Part shown: positions 54,256 to 62,869 of the stretch, piece by piece
How positions within the stretch are numbered: the first letter of the stretch is position 1
Layout of the letters: every line of letters begins with the position of its first letter
From: Erythrobacter sp.
GTDB lineage: Bacteria; Pseudomonadota; Alphaproteobacteria; Sphingomonadales; Sphingomonadaceae
Assembly: GCA_009993605.1 (NCBI GenBank)
Contig: JAACTB010000007.1
Location: forward strand, 434,001 to 498,000
DNA length: 64,000 nt
Direction: 5' to 3'
Program-made: the position numbers and the translations under genes
The notes under the pieces: generated by a model
Told to the model about the DNA's origin: nothing
The model's database searches: none
The model's input: only the letters and a program-made list of their open reading frames with translations

Positions 54256-55475
54256 GAATCTGCTTCGTCAGCCGCCGCTTTTTCCCCGCGATTTCGGGCA
54301 TGTCGATCTATGCGATCAATCTGCTGCGCCAATTGGTCGCGCGCAGGCACGACGTGACGATGATCAGCCAGTATCGCGGCGACGAATTCGGCAAGGGCGT
54401 CTATGGCGGCGGTCCGCCGCCCGACGTGCCCGGCGTGACGGTAATCGGTCTCGAACAGAAGGGCGAACAGGAAGCCAATACCGGTTCGGCGAATTTCGAA
54501 CGCGATATCGCCACCATGGTCGAGACGATCTGCGCCGAACATTCGGCCAATCCATTCGACGTGCTGCACGCACAATACGGCTATCCTACCGGCTGGGCGA
54601 CGCTGATCGCGGGGCAGCGCCTGGGGCTTCCAGTCGTCGTCTCGATCCAGGGGGGCGACGGGCATTGGGTCGGCAGTTGCTGCGAAACGCACCGCCAGGC
54701 GATGCTGCGCGTGCTCAACCATGCGGATGCGGTTTTGATCGGCGGAGAAGGCTTCGCGCGCGAAGTGTATGAGCGGCTGGGAACGCCGATGGAGCGCTTC
54801 ACCTACGTCCCCGGTGCCGTCGATACCGAACGCTTCGCTCCCTCGGACACCGCACCCGGAGGACCGGTGCGCATCCTCTATCACGGGCGCGTCGATCGCC
54901 GGAAAGGCGTGCTCGACTTCATCGCGGCCTGCGCGAAATTGAAAGGCGATTGGAGCGCGACCATTTCGGGTATCGGGCCTGACCTTCAGGCGGCGAAAGA
55001 TCTTGTGGCCGAACACGCGCTTCAAGATCGCATCGCATTCGGGGGCTATGCGGACTATTCCGACGTCCCGGACATCTACCGCGCACACGATCTCTTCGCC
55101 TCGCCGACATATGCGGAAGGGTTTTCCAACACCATCCTCGAAGCGATGGCATCGGGTCTCGCCATTATGTCCTGCCATGCGGTGGGCGTGTCCGATTGCC
55201 TGCGCCATGACGAGAACGGATTGCTGAGCGAACCCGGCGATGTCGCCATGCAGGCCGCGCATCTCCAGCGCCTGATCGACGATCCGGCAGAGCGCGCCAG
55301 GCTCGCCGACAACGCGCTCGAGGAATGCCGCCGAACCTATAGCTGGGATGTCGTGGGCGGGATGATCGCGGATATCTACGCACAGGTTCGCGGCAGCGGT
55401 GCGCCGTCCCCCTTCGATCCCGAGCTTCCGCACGACCCCGATTGCCGCTTTCGCGCGCAGCCGCATCTGTTGTGA
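54252..55475 (+). CDS. GT4 glycosyltransferase (MshA-like context)
   Basis: 407-residue GT-B retaining glycosyltransferase. N-domain starts ICFVSRRFFPAISGMSIYAINLLRQL with the donor-side GxSxY loop; YHGRVDRRKGVLDFI begins the C-domain; the EX7E catalytic motif is AEGFSNTILEAMASG at about residue 300. MshA of mycothiol synthesis is the same family and uses inositol phosphate as acceptor; an ino1 gene in the operon makes this attractive. Donor and acceptor are not proven. The stop overlaps the deacetylase start (GTGA). Confidence 0.9.
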   Translation: MRICFVSRRFFPAISGMSIYAINLLRQLVARRHDVTMISQYRGDEFGKGVYGGGPPPDVPGVTVIGLEQKGEQEANTGSANFERDIATMVETICAEHSANPFDVLHAQYGYPTGWATLIAGQRLGLPVVVSIQGGDGHWVGSCCETHRQAMLRVLNHADAVLIGGEGFAREVYERLGTPMERFTYVPGAVDTERFAPSDTAPGGPVRILYHGRVDRRKGVLDFIAACAKLKGDWSATISGIGPDLQAAKDLVAEHALQDRIAFGGYADYSDVPDIYRAHDLFASPTYAEGFSNTILEAMASGLAIMSCHAVGVSDCLRHDENGLLSEPGDVAMQAAHLQRLIDDPAERARLADNALEECRRTYSWDVVGGMIADIYAQVRGSGAPSPFDPELPHDPDCRFRAQPHLL

Positions 55476-56173
55476 ATCGCGTCCTCGCCATATCGCCGCA
55501 TCTCGACGATGCGGTGTTCTCGGCAGGCGGCACGCTCGCGCGCCATGCGATCGACGGGGACGAGGTTACGATCCTCACCTGCTTTACCGGCAACGTCGCG
55601 AATCCCCAGGGTTTCGCACTCGCTTGCCAGCTCGACAAGGGCCTGTCCGCCGAGATCGACTACATGGCGCTGCGCCGTGCGGAGGATTTGGCGGCGTGCG
55701 AGGCCATCGGTGCAAAGGCCCACCATCTGCCGTTTCTCGAAGCGCCCCATCGCGGATACGCGGATGCCAAATCGCTGTTCGCCGAACGCAAAGAAACTGA
55801 CGCGCCGATCGTCGCCGATCTCCGCGCGGCGATTGCCTCGCTCTACGACAAACTTCGTCCGTCGATCGTTTACGGTCCGCTCTGCGTCGGCGATCATGTC
55901 GATCATCATGTGGTTAGAGATGCCATGGCCGAGCAGTCCGCAGGAGTGCCGGTCGTGTGGTGGGAGGATTTCCCATATGCGATGAAGAGCGAGGCGGTGT
56001 CCGAGGGCGTCGTAAGGAGGCCCCTGGATGCCCCAAGCGCGGCTGCGAAATTGCGCAGCGTGCTATGCTATAAGAGCCAGCTCGGCTTCCAGTTCGGCTC
56101 CGCCGAGCGCGCGGCGGATATTCTTTCGCAATGGACGATGGAAGGTTTTGTCGGCGGCGACCTGGCCACCTAA
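55472..56173 (+). CDS. PIG-L/LmbE-family deacetylase
   Basis: 233-residue zinc de-N-acetylase of the MshB/PIG-L type. Zinc and catalytic residues: ISPHLDDAVFSAGG (His, Asp, Asp) at about residue 9 and GDHVDHHVVRDA (His) at about 142. It probably removes an N-acetyl group from a GlcNAc-type sugar attached by the GT4 protein, exposing an amine. GTG 55472 overlaps the GT4 stop. Last gene of the cluster; a decayed esterase remnant follows. Confidence 0.92.
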   Translation: MNRVLAISPHLDDAVFSAGGTLARHAIDGDEVTILTCFTGNVANPQGFALACQLDKGLSAEIDYMALRRAEDLAACEAIGAKAHHLPFLEAPHRGYADAKSLFAERKETDAPIVADLRAAIASLYDKLRPSIVYGPLCVGDHVDHHVVRDAMAEQSAGVPVVWWEDFPYAMKSEAVSEGVVRRPLDAPSAAAKLRSVLCYKSQLGFQFGSAERAADILSQWTMEGFVGGDLAT

Positions 56174-56225
56174 ACCCCAAGCTGAACGTTTTCGCTACAG
56201 CGGCATCAAGCTTAGATATCCAGCG

Positions 56226-56510
56226 TCAGCGCAAAATCCTGCATCGCCCCGTCGAGCCAAGAGCGACATTCCAGTCGACCAGATCATAACGATAGATCAG
56301 GACATCTCTTGCCACGCGCGGCGCGTCACTGAACACCATCCAGCTCTGCCCGTCCGCATAGGCCGGCCACGTCGGATTACCGTCGGAAACCGGCTGGCCG
56401 CTGCGGGCGAAGGACGCCCAGTAATCGACCATCGCGTCGTAAAATGATCGCTCAAAATAAAAGGGGACCGCCAAGGATGGCATCGCTCATTTCCTTGGTA
56501 CCCGTTTGCG
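56226..56510 (-). pseudogene. Carboxylesterase (type B) C-terminal remnant
   Basis: Frame 56226-56483 reads FYDAMVDYWASFARSGQPVSDGN then TWPAYADGQSWMVFSDAPRVA, close to the C-terminal region of type B carboxylesterases. Just upstream another frame reads EMSDAILGGPLLF before a stop, so the two parts match one protein split by a frameshift at about 56455-56462. The catalytic Ser region is absent. It marks a deletion junction between the inositol cluster and Ku-LigD. Confidence 0.6.
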
Positions 56511-56651
56511 GAATTGCCGATCGGTAAACGCCGTTCCGCTCCGCCGGAGCGAAAGAGGTGCTTTTGCAGGAGCATCGATTGCTGGTCTGTTTTGAGCCTC
56601 GATGAAACCAACTTTACGCTGGAACGCTGACTCCCCTGATTGGAGAGACTT

Positions 56652-57503
56652 ATGGCCGCACGTGCATATTGGCAGGGGCAGATCAGGCTGGCGCTGGTTT
56701 CGATCCCGGTGGAAATCTACACCGCGACCAAATCGGGTGCGAAGATCAGCTTCAACCAGATCCACGAGCCCAGCGGTAAGCGAGTGAAATACGAAAAGGT
56801 CGTGCCGGGCATCGGTCCGATCGATACCGACGAGATCATCAAGGGCTACGAGGTATCCAAGGGCGAATACGTCCTGCTGGAGGACGAGGAGATCGAGGCG
56901 GTCAAGATCGAGAGCCGCAAGACGCTCGAACTGGTCCAGTTCGTCGATCAGGGCGAGATCGACCCGCTCTATTTCGAGAAACCCTATTACGTCGCACCCA
57001 AGGACGATCTGGCGGAAGAAGCCTTCGTCGTGCTGCGCGAAGCTTTGCGCAAAGCGAAGAAGGTAGCGCTAGGCCAGCTTTCGGTTCGCGGGTCGGAAAA
57101 GCTCGTAGCGATCAAGCCGTGTGGCAAGGGATTGCTGCTGGAAACGCTGCGCTATGCCGACGAGGTGCGCGCCGGCCAGAGCTTCTTCGACGATATCGAC
57201 GAGGCGAAGCCGAAGAAGGAGTTGCTCGACCTTGCAACCACGCTGATCGACCAGCGCAGCGCGCCGTTCGATGCGGGCGAATTCGAGGATCGCTATGTCG
57301 ATGCCCTGCGCAAGCTGATCGACAAGAAGGCGAAGTCGAAAAGCGGCAAGGCGATCATCGAGGACGCCGATGGCGATGCGGGCGCGAGCGGCGACAATGT
57401 GATCGACCTGATGGCGGCGCTGAAACAGTCGGTCGACGGCAAGAAGAAACCGTCCGGCTCCTCGCCGGGCAAGTCGGCGGGCAAGCGCAAGAAGAGCGCC
57501 TGA
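56652..57503 (+). CDS. ku: Ku protein (non-homologous end joining)
   Basis: 283-residue DNA-end-binding homodimer protein. Begins ARAYWQGQIRLALVSIPVEIY, has ISFNQIHEPSGKRVKYEKV and YVLLEDEEIEAVKIESRKTLEL; the bridge region has YYVAPKDD and RKAKKVALGQ. The C-terminal tail is Lys-rich (KKKPSGSSPGKSAGKRKK), typical of bacterial Ku for LigD recruitment. SD GGAGAG precedes ATG 56652. One base separates it from ligD. Confidence 0.96.
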   Translation: MAARAYWQGQIRLALVSIPVEIYTATKSGAKISFNQIHEPSGKRVKYEKVVPGIGPIDTDEIIKGYEVSKGEYVLLEDEEIEAVKIESRKTLELVQFVDQGEIDPLYFEKPYYVAPKDDLAEEAFVVLREALRKAKKVALGQLSVRGSEKLVAIKPCGKGLLLETLRYADEVRAGQSFFDDIDEAKPKKELLDLATTLIDQRSAPFDAGEFEDRYVDALRKLIDKKAKSKSGKAIIEDADGDAGASGDNVIDLMAALKQSVDGKKKPSGSSPGKSAGKRKKSA

Positions 57504-57504
57504 A

Positions 57505-60030
57505 ATGGCGAGCGCGAAGAAGGCGTCCGACCCGCTCGCCCGCTACAATTCCAAGCGCGATTTCGAGAAAACGCCAGAGCCGTCGGGCAAGGCCGAAAGC
57601 AGCGCAACCGGCAACCTCTTCATCGTGCAGAAGCACGATGCCACCCGGCTGCACTGGGACCTGCGGCTGGAAGTGGATGGCGTGCTGAAAAGCTGGGCGG
57701 TGACGAAAGGTCCATCGCCCGATCCCGACATCAAGCGCCTGGCCGTTCGGACCGAGGATCATCCCATGTCCTATGCCGAATTCGAAGGCACCATTCCGAA
57801 GGGTGAATATGGCGGCGGCACGGTGATGCTGTGGGACCGCGGCAGCTGGGCGCCGATCGAGGGCAAAAGCGCCAAGGATCTCGATAAGGGCCACCTCCAT
57901 TTCACGCTTCAGGGCGAGCGGATGCGAGGCGAATGGCTGTTGATAAGGCTGAAGAAAAAGCCGGGAGAGAAGCGGGAAAACTGGCTTCTGCGAAAGTTGC
58001 AGGACGACCACACCGAAGAAGGCGACGCCCTGGTCGAGCGCGAGCTTACAAGCGTTCTGACGGGCCGCTCCATGGCTGAAATCGCGGCGGACAAGGCAGG
58101 CGAGTTCCCGCTGGCCGGCAAGAAGGACGATGCCTTTCTGGAACAGATGGAAAAGGCTGCGGCGCACAACGAGAAGGAGGCGAAGCCCCGAAAACGCAAG
58201 GACGCCCCGCTGCCCAAGTTCCGCACGCCGCAACTCGCCACACTGGTGGACGATGTTCCGACCGGCAATGGCTGGATGCACGAGATCAAATTCGACGGTT
58301 ACCGCGCGATGATCGCCGCCAAGGGAAGCGAGGTCCGCGTCTACACCCGCAGCGGCAAGGACTGGACCGACAAGTTCGGTCCGCTGAGAGACGCCGTGGC
58401 CGCGCTCGACCTGCCGGCCTGCCTGATCGATGGCGAGATCGTGGCCTACGATGCGAAGGGCAATCCCGATTTCTCGAGCCTGCAACAGGTGTTGAAGCGC
58501 GGGAACGGCAGCCAGTCCAAGGCGGATCGGCTGGCTCTCCATGCCTTCGACCTGATCGAGCTGAATGGCGAGGACCTCGCCAAGCTTTCGAATATCGAGC
58601 GCAAGGAGCGGCTGGAAGCACTGCTTTCCCATGCCGAACCACCCATCCATGTCGCCGATCACGTCATCGGCGCGGGTGAGAAGCTCTACGATGCGATGTG
58701 CCGCGCAGGACAGGAAGGCATCATCGCCAAACGGATCGACGCGCCGTATCGCCACGCGCGCAGCAAGGCGTGGGTCAAGGTCAAATGCACGCGGCGGCAG
58801 GAATTCGTCATCGTCGGCTGGAAGAAATCGAGCGCGAAAGGCAGGCCGTTCGCTTCGCTGCTGCTGGCGCAGAACGAAGGCGCCACGCTGGTCTACAAGG
58901 GCAATGTCGGGACCGGTTTCACCGCCGACGAGCTGGACGATCTCGCAGCCAAGATGAAGCGGCTGGAGCGCAAGACCCCGCCGGTCGAAACGGACAAGGC
59001 CAGCGCGCGCGGCGTGACCTGGTTGACGCCGAAACTGGTCGCGGAGATTGCCTTTGCCGAGTTCACCGCGGACGGCAATGTGCGCCACGGCAGCTATCTC
59101 GGCCTGCGCGGCGACAAGGACGCGTCGGATGTGAAGCCCGAAAAGGCCGCTTCCGCGCCCAGGACCGTCGCCGAGGTGAAAATTTCGAGCCGCGAGCGTG
59201 TCGTATTCCCCGATAGCGGACAAACCAAGGGCGAACTGGCCGACTATTACGAGGCGGTCGCGGGCATCATGCTGCCCTTCGCCGCCCGCCGCCCCGTCAG
59301 CCTGGTGCGTTGTCCGCAGGGACGGGCGAAAAACTGCTTCTTTCAGAAACACGATAGCGGCGGCTTTGGCGACGCGGTGCACCATGTGCCGATCCAGGAG
59401 AGGGACGGCGGCAGCGAGGATTACCTCTATGTCGAGGATGCGCGCGGTCTGCTGCAATGCGTGCAGATGGGCACGATCGAGTTCCATGGCTGGGCATCGC
59501 GCACGAACGACGTCGAGATGCCCGACCGGATGATCTTCGACCTCGACCCTGACGAGGGGCTGGATTTCGCCGACGTGAAGCAGGCGGCGCGCGATATCCG
59601 GGCGCGGCTGTCCGATATCGGCCTCGTCAGCTTCGCCATGCTGTCGGGAGGTAAGGGTGTGCATGTCGTCGTGCCGCTCACGCCGGGACACGATTGGAAC
59701 GCGCACAAGGATTTCGCCCGCCGCTTCGCCGAAGCGCTGTCGCTGGCCGAGCCCGGCCGCTTCACCGCCACGATGAGCAAGGCCAAGCGCAAGGGTAAGA
59801 TCTTTATCGATTGGCTACGCAACCAGCGCGGCAGCACGGCGGTGCTGCCCTATTCCGCCCGCGCCCGCAGCGGTGCGCCGGTGGCCGTGCCGATCGGCTG
59901 GAACGAGCTGAAGGACCTGGCGGACGCCAAACCCTACAGCATCGACGATGCCAAACGCCTGCTCACCCGCGCGAGCAGCAAGAGGCTGACCGGCTGGGGG
60001 TTTGCTGAGCAGGCTCTGCCGAATTTGTAA
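57505..60030 (+). CDS. ligD: Multifunctional DNA ligase LigD
   Basis: 841-residue end-joining enzyme in the order phosphoesterase, ligase, polymerase. The PE domain (about 20-175) has FIVQKHDATRLHWDLRLE; the ATP ligase domain has nucleophilic Lys in EIKFDGYRAM (about residue 262), LIDGEIVAYD and EGIIAKRIDAPY; OB-fold up to about 540; the primase-polymerase domain (about 565-841) has IFDLDPDEGLDF and LSGGKGVHVVVPL. All active-site motifs look intact. Co-transcribed with ku. Confidence 0.97.
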   Translation: MASAKKASDPLARYNSKRDFEKTPEPSGKAESSATGNLFIVQKHDATRLHWDLRLEVDGVLKSWAVTKGPSPDPDIKRLAVRTEDHPMSYAEFEGTIPKGEYGGGTVMLWDRGSWAPIEGKSAKDLDKGHLHFTLQGERMRGEWLLIRLKKKPGEKRENWLLRKLQDDHTEEGDALVERELTSVLTGRSMAEIAADKAGEFPLAGKKDDAFLEQMEKAAAHNEKEAKPRKRKDAPLPKFRTPQLATLVDDVPTGNGWMHEIKFDGYRAMIAAKGSEVRVYTRSGKDWTDKFGPLRDAVAALDLPACLIDGEIVAYDAKGNPDFSSLQQVLKRGNGSQSKADRLALHAFDLIELNGEDLAKLSNIERKERLEALLSHAEPPIHVADHVIGAGEKLYDAMCRAGQEGIIAKRIDAPYRHARSKAWVKVKCTRRQEFVIVGWKKSSAKGRPFASLLLAQNEGATLVYKGNVGTGFTADELDDLAAKMKRLERKTPPVETDKASARGVTWLTPKLVAEIAFAEFTADGNVRHGSYLGLRGDKDASDVKPEKAASAPRTVAEVKISSRERVVFPDSGQTKGELADYYEAVAGIMLPFAARRPVSLVRCPQGRAKNCFFQKHDSGGFGDAVHHVPIQERDGGSEDYLYVEDARGLLQCVQMGTIEFHGWASRTNDVEMPDRMIFDLDPDEGLDFADVKQAARDIRARLSDIGLVSFAMLSGGKGVHVVVPLTPGHDWNAHKDFARRFAEALSLAEPGRFTATMSKAKRKGKIFIDWLRNQRGSTAVLPYSARARSGAPVAVPIGWNELKDLADAKPYSIDDAKRLLTRASSKRLTGWGFAEQALPNL

Positions 60031-60252
60031 CCTGACGGGGGACCGATGATCCCAAATCCTGTCACGTGGCATGACATGACGAAGGCAGTTCGAGCTTCCC
60101 AAAATTTCGCCATCGGATGCGAGCTGAGTAACATCGTCAAATCTGCCCGCACATAGCCTCGAGCTATCGCAAGCTCATGTCCGGCGGCATCGTGATTGAC
60201 AAATTTTGCCGCTTGCATGCCTATGAATCCGTAGGCTTTGGGAGCGCACATC

Positions 60253-61758
60253 TTGGATGGGATAAGCGAGGGCGAAAGTAGGCCTCAATTCGCGGCCAAG
60301 CGCATTTTGCCGCTTTATCTGCTTCTTGGCTTTTCGGCCGGCCTGCCCTTCTTCATGTTCAACGCCGTCCTGCTGTTGCGGATGGCGCGGCACGGCATCG
60401 ACATCGTCACCATCGGCTATTTCGCCTGGGTGGCATTGCTGCCGACGCTCAAGTTCCTCTGGTCGCCGCTGCTCGATCGTTATTCGGTTCCGGGCTTCTC
60501 CCGGTTCTGGGGCAAGCGGCGCGGGTGGATCATGCTGTCCCAGCTCGGCATTTTCGCCAGCATGGTGGGCATGGCTTTCACCAGCGCCGACACCAATCTG
60601 CCGCTCGTCGCTCTGTTCGCGATCCTGCTCGCCTTCTGGACCACGACGCTGGAGGTCGCCGCCGATGGCTGGCGTATCGAGCTCGCTCCGACGCAGGAAG
60701 CGCAGGCCCCGATCGTGGCGGCCAATCTGTGGGGCTATCGCAGCGCGATGGTGGCGGCGGGCAGCGGCGCGGTGCTGATCGCCGCAAGGGCGGATTGGAC
60801 GATCGCCTATCTCGCGATCGCGCTGGCCGCCTTCGCACCCTTTCCGGTCCTCGCGCTGACGCGGCGCGAGCCGGGAACCGATAGTGCCCGCGGGGCCGCG
60901 CTCCTGAACGGGGTGGCGATCGGATCAGTGATCCTCGCCGCATCCTGTGCGATCGTCGCCGTGCTCGGCTGGATCGTCCTCGCCACGCTGGCCGGTGCGG
61001 GGATCGATTCCGAGACGAATTTGACGCCCGCAGTGATTGCGATCGCTCTGGCGCCCTTCGCGCTGCTCGCCCTCGCCCTGCCGCGCATCAAGCGCCTTCC
61101 GTCCGATGCCGCCTTGCTGCGCTCGACGACCCTCGGGCCCTTCGTGGATATCTTCTGGCGTTACGGTTTCGCCACGCTGGTCGTGCTCGGCTTCGTCTCG
61201 CTCTACCGCGTGGGCGACGTTCTTGCGCTCACCCTGTCGCATCCGATGTGGGACGCGCGCGGCTATTCGCTCGACCAGATCGGCATCGCCGATGGCGCGG
61301 TCGCCCTGCCCGCGAGCATGGTGGGTGTGGCGCTGGGCAGCTGGATGGCGGCAAAGTGGCGCCTGTCCTGGGCGCTAGCGGCGGGCGCACTGGTCGCCGC
61401 GCTCGGCAATTGGGTGTATGTCTGGCTGTGGCTGCGGCTGGCCGAAGGCTGGGTGCTGTACACCAGCGTGGCCGTCGACCAGTTCGGCAACGGGCTCGCT
61501 GGCGCAGTCTTCGTCGTTTATCTCTCGATGCTGGTCAATCCCCGCTTTCCTGCGGCGCAATACGCATTTCTCTCGGGCTTCGCCTTCCTCCTCGCACGCT
61601 TGCTGGCGGGCGCATCGGGCGAGATGCAGCAGGCGATCGGCTATGACGGCTTCTTCATCCTGACCGGCGCGGCCAGTATCGCCGCGATCGTCTTTCTCCC
61701 CTTCCTCGCGCGCATCCGATCGCGAGGAAACAGCGCCGGGCCCCAGGAGGCCGCATGA
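60253..61758 (+). CDS. AmpG-like MFS permease
   Basis: 501-residue permease with about twelve to fourteen helices. The first reads RILPLYLLLGFSAGLPFFMFN and has the AmpG-like signatures KFLWSPLLDRY, GKRRGWIM and LEVAADGWRIE. AmpG imports anhydromuropeptides for peptidoglycan recycling. TTG 60253 has GGAG eight bases upstream; TTG 60238 is an alternative. Its stop overlaps the serine hydrolase start (ATGA), which fits a cell-wall recycling pair. Confidence 0.88.
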   Translation: MDGISEGESRPQFAAKRILPLYLLLGFSAGLPFFMFNAVLLLRMARHGIDIVTIGYFAWVALLPTLKFLWSPLLDRYSVPGFSRFWGKRRGWIMLSQLGIFASMVGMAFTSADTNLPLVALFAILLAFWTTTLEVAADGWRIELAPTQEAQAPIVAANLWGYRSAMVAAGSGAVLIAARADWTIAYLAIALAAFAPFPVLALTRREPGTDSARGAALLNGVAIGSVILAASCAIVAVLGWIVLATLAGAGIDSETNLTPAVIAIALAPFALLALALPRIKRLPSDAALLRSTTLGPFVDIFWRYGFATLVVLGFVSLYRVGDVLALTLSHPMWDARGYSLDQIGIADGAVALPASMVGVALGSWMAAKWRLSWALAAGALVAALGNWVYVWLWLRLAEGWVLYTSVAVDQFGNGLAGAVFVVYLSMLVNPRFPAAQYAFLSGFAFLLARLLAGASGEMQQAIGYDGFFILTGAASIAAIVFLPFLARIRSRGNSAGPQEAA

Positions 61759-62768
61759 TCGACATAGAACGCGCCTTCGCCCCAGCCCGCCGCATGGTCG
61801 AGGACGGGCGCATGCCCTGCGCAGCTCTGGGCGTTATCGATCGGGATGGCACCAGCGCGGTAGCCTTGCAGGGCGCTGCGGCGATCGCGCCCGAGCGCGA
61901 GGAGCTTACGAGAGAGCACTGGTTCGATCTCGCCTCGGTTTCCAAGGTCATCGCCACCACCACGATGGTTCTCAAGCTGGCCGAGGAGGGACGGATCGAT
62001 CTCGACGCTCCGCTGACGAGCGCGATACCTGATCTGCGGCAATACGATGTCGAACACGCGCCCGAGCGGCGGCTTACCTTCCGCCAGTGCCTCGCCCATC
62101 AGACCTTTCTGCCCGCTGTCTTCCCGATCTATACCTATGGGGACGATCCTCTGCGAATGCGCGCCTTCGTGCTCCAGCACGAATGGACGCACGGCGCTCC
62201 GGTCTATTCCGACATAAATTTCATCCTGCTCGGGATCGCGGTCGAGCGGATTACCGGCCAGCCGCTGTCTGCCTGGCCGCTCGGGCCGGGCCTTTCCTAC
62301 GGCCCGCCGCCCGGCCCGGCGGTCGCGACCGAATTCTGCACCTGGCGCAATAGAATCCTGAAAGGCGAAGTGCATGACGAGAACGCCGCGGCGCTCGGCG
62401 GTGCGCCTGGCCATGCGGGCCTGTTCGGTACGGTGGACGGGGTGCTCGGCTTCGCGCGCGCCCTGATGGCGGGCGAAGTGCTGTCCCCTGCTTCGATGCG
62501 GCTCATCCGGACGTCGCAATTCCATCACCGCACGCATGGATGGGAACTGCCCTATGGTGGCTGGTCCGGGGGAGAAGCGTGTTCGCGCAGCACGATCGGG
62601 CATACCGGCTTCACGGGAACCGGGCTGTGGCTGGATTTCGAGCGCGGGATGGCGTGGACGCTTCTTTCCAATCGCGTCCATCCGACACGTCATCGCGACC
62701 GCGCGATCTACCAATTGCGGCCCGAAATCGGCCGCAGCGTCATCGAAGCCTGGGATGCCGCGCATTAG
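61755..62768 (+). CDS. Serine hydrolase (class C beta-lactamase fold)
   Basis: 337-residue penicillin-binding/beta-lactamase-fold protein. Active-site SxxK reads LASVSKVIAT (Ser about residue 61), the second motif YSDIN, and the third GHTGFTG. No signal peptide, so the protein is probably cytoplasmic. Tight coupling to an AmpG-like permease suggests it cleaves an imported muropeptide or a beta-lactam-like compound (inference). Family includes esterases and peptidases, so activity is open. Confidence 0.88.
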   Translation: MIDIERAFAPARRMVEDGRMPCAALGVIDRDGTSAVALQGAAAIAPEREELTREHWFDLASVSKVIATTTMVLKLAEEGRIDLDAPLTSAIPDLRQYDVEHAPERRLTFRQCLAHQTFLPAVFPIYTYGDDPLRMRAFVLQHEWTHGAPVYSDINFILLGIAVERITGQPLSAWPLGPGLSYGPPPGPAVATEFCTWRNRILKGEVHDENAAALGGAPGHAGLFGTVDGVLGFARALMAGEVLSPASMRLIRTSQFHHRTHGWELPYGGWSGGEACSRSTIGHTGFTGTGLWLDFERGMAWTLLSNRVHPTRHRDRAIYQLRPEIGRSVIEAWDAAH

Positions 62769-62869
62769 CAAAGCGCTCATGCGTCATGTTCGGGCGTCCA
62801 TAACCTGCCCGCATGAAACGAAATCGCGGCGCTTGTCACCGGCGCACCCACCCCTTTAGGCAAGGTTTC

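Noticed and set aside
46912..56173. Search for a RiPP precursor peptide around YcaO
   Set aside because: Genes overlap without room; no short core-peptide-like ORF was seen within the cluster or its edges.
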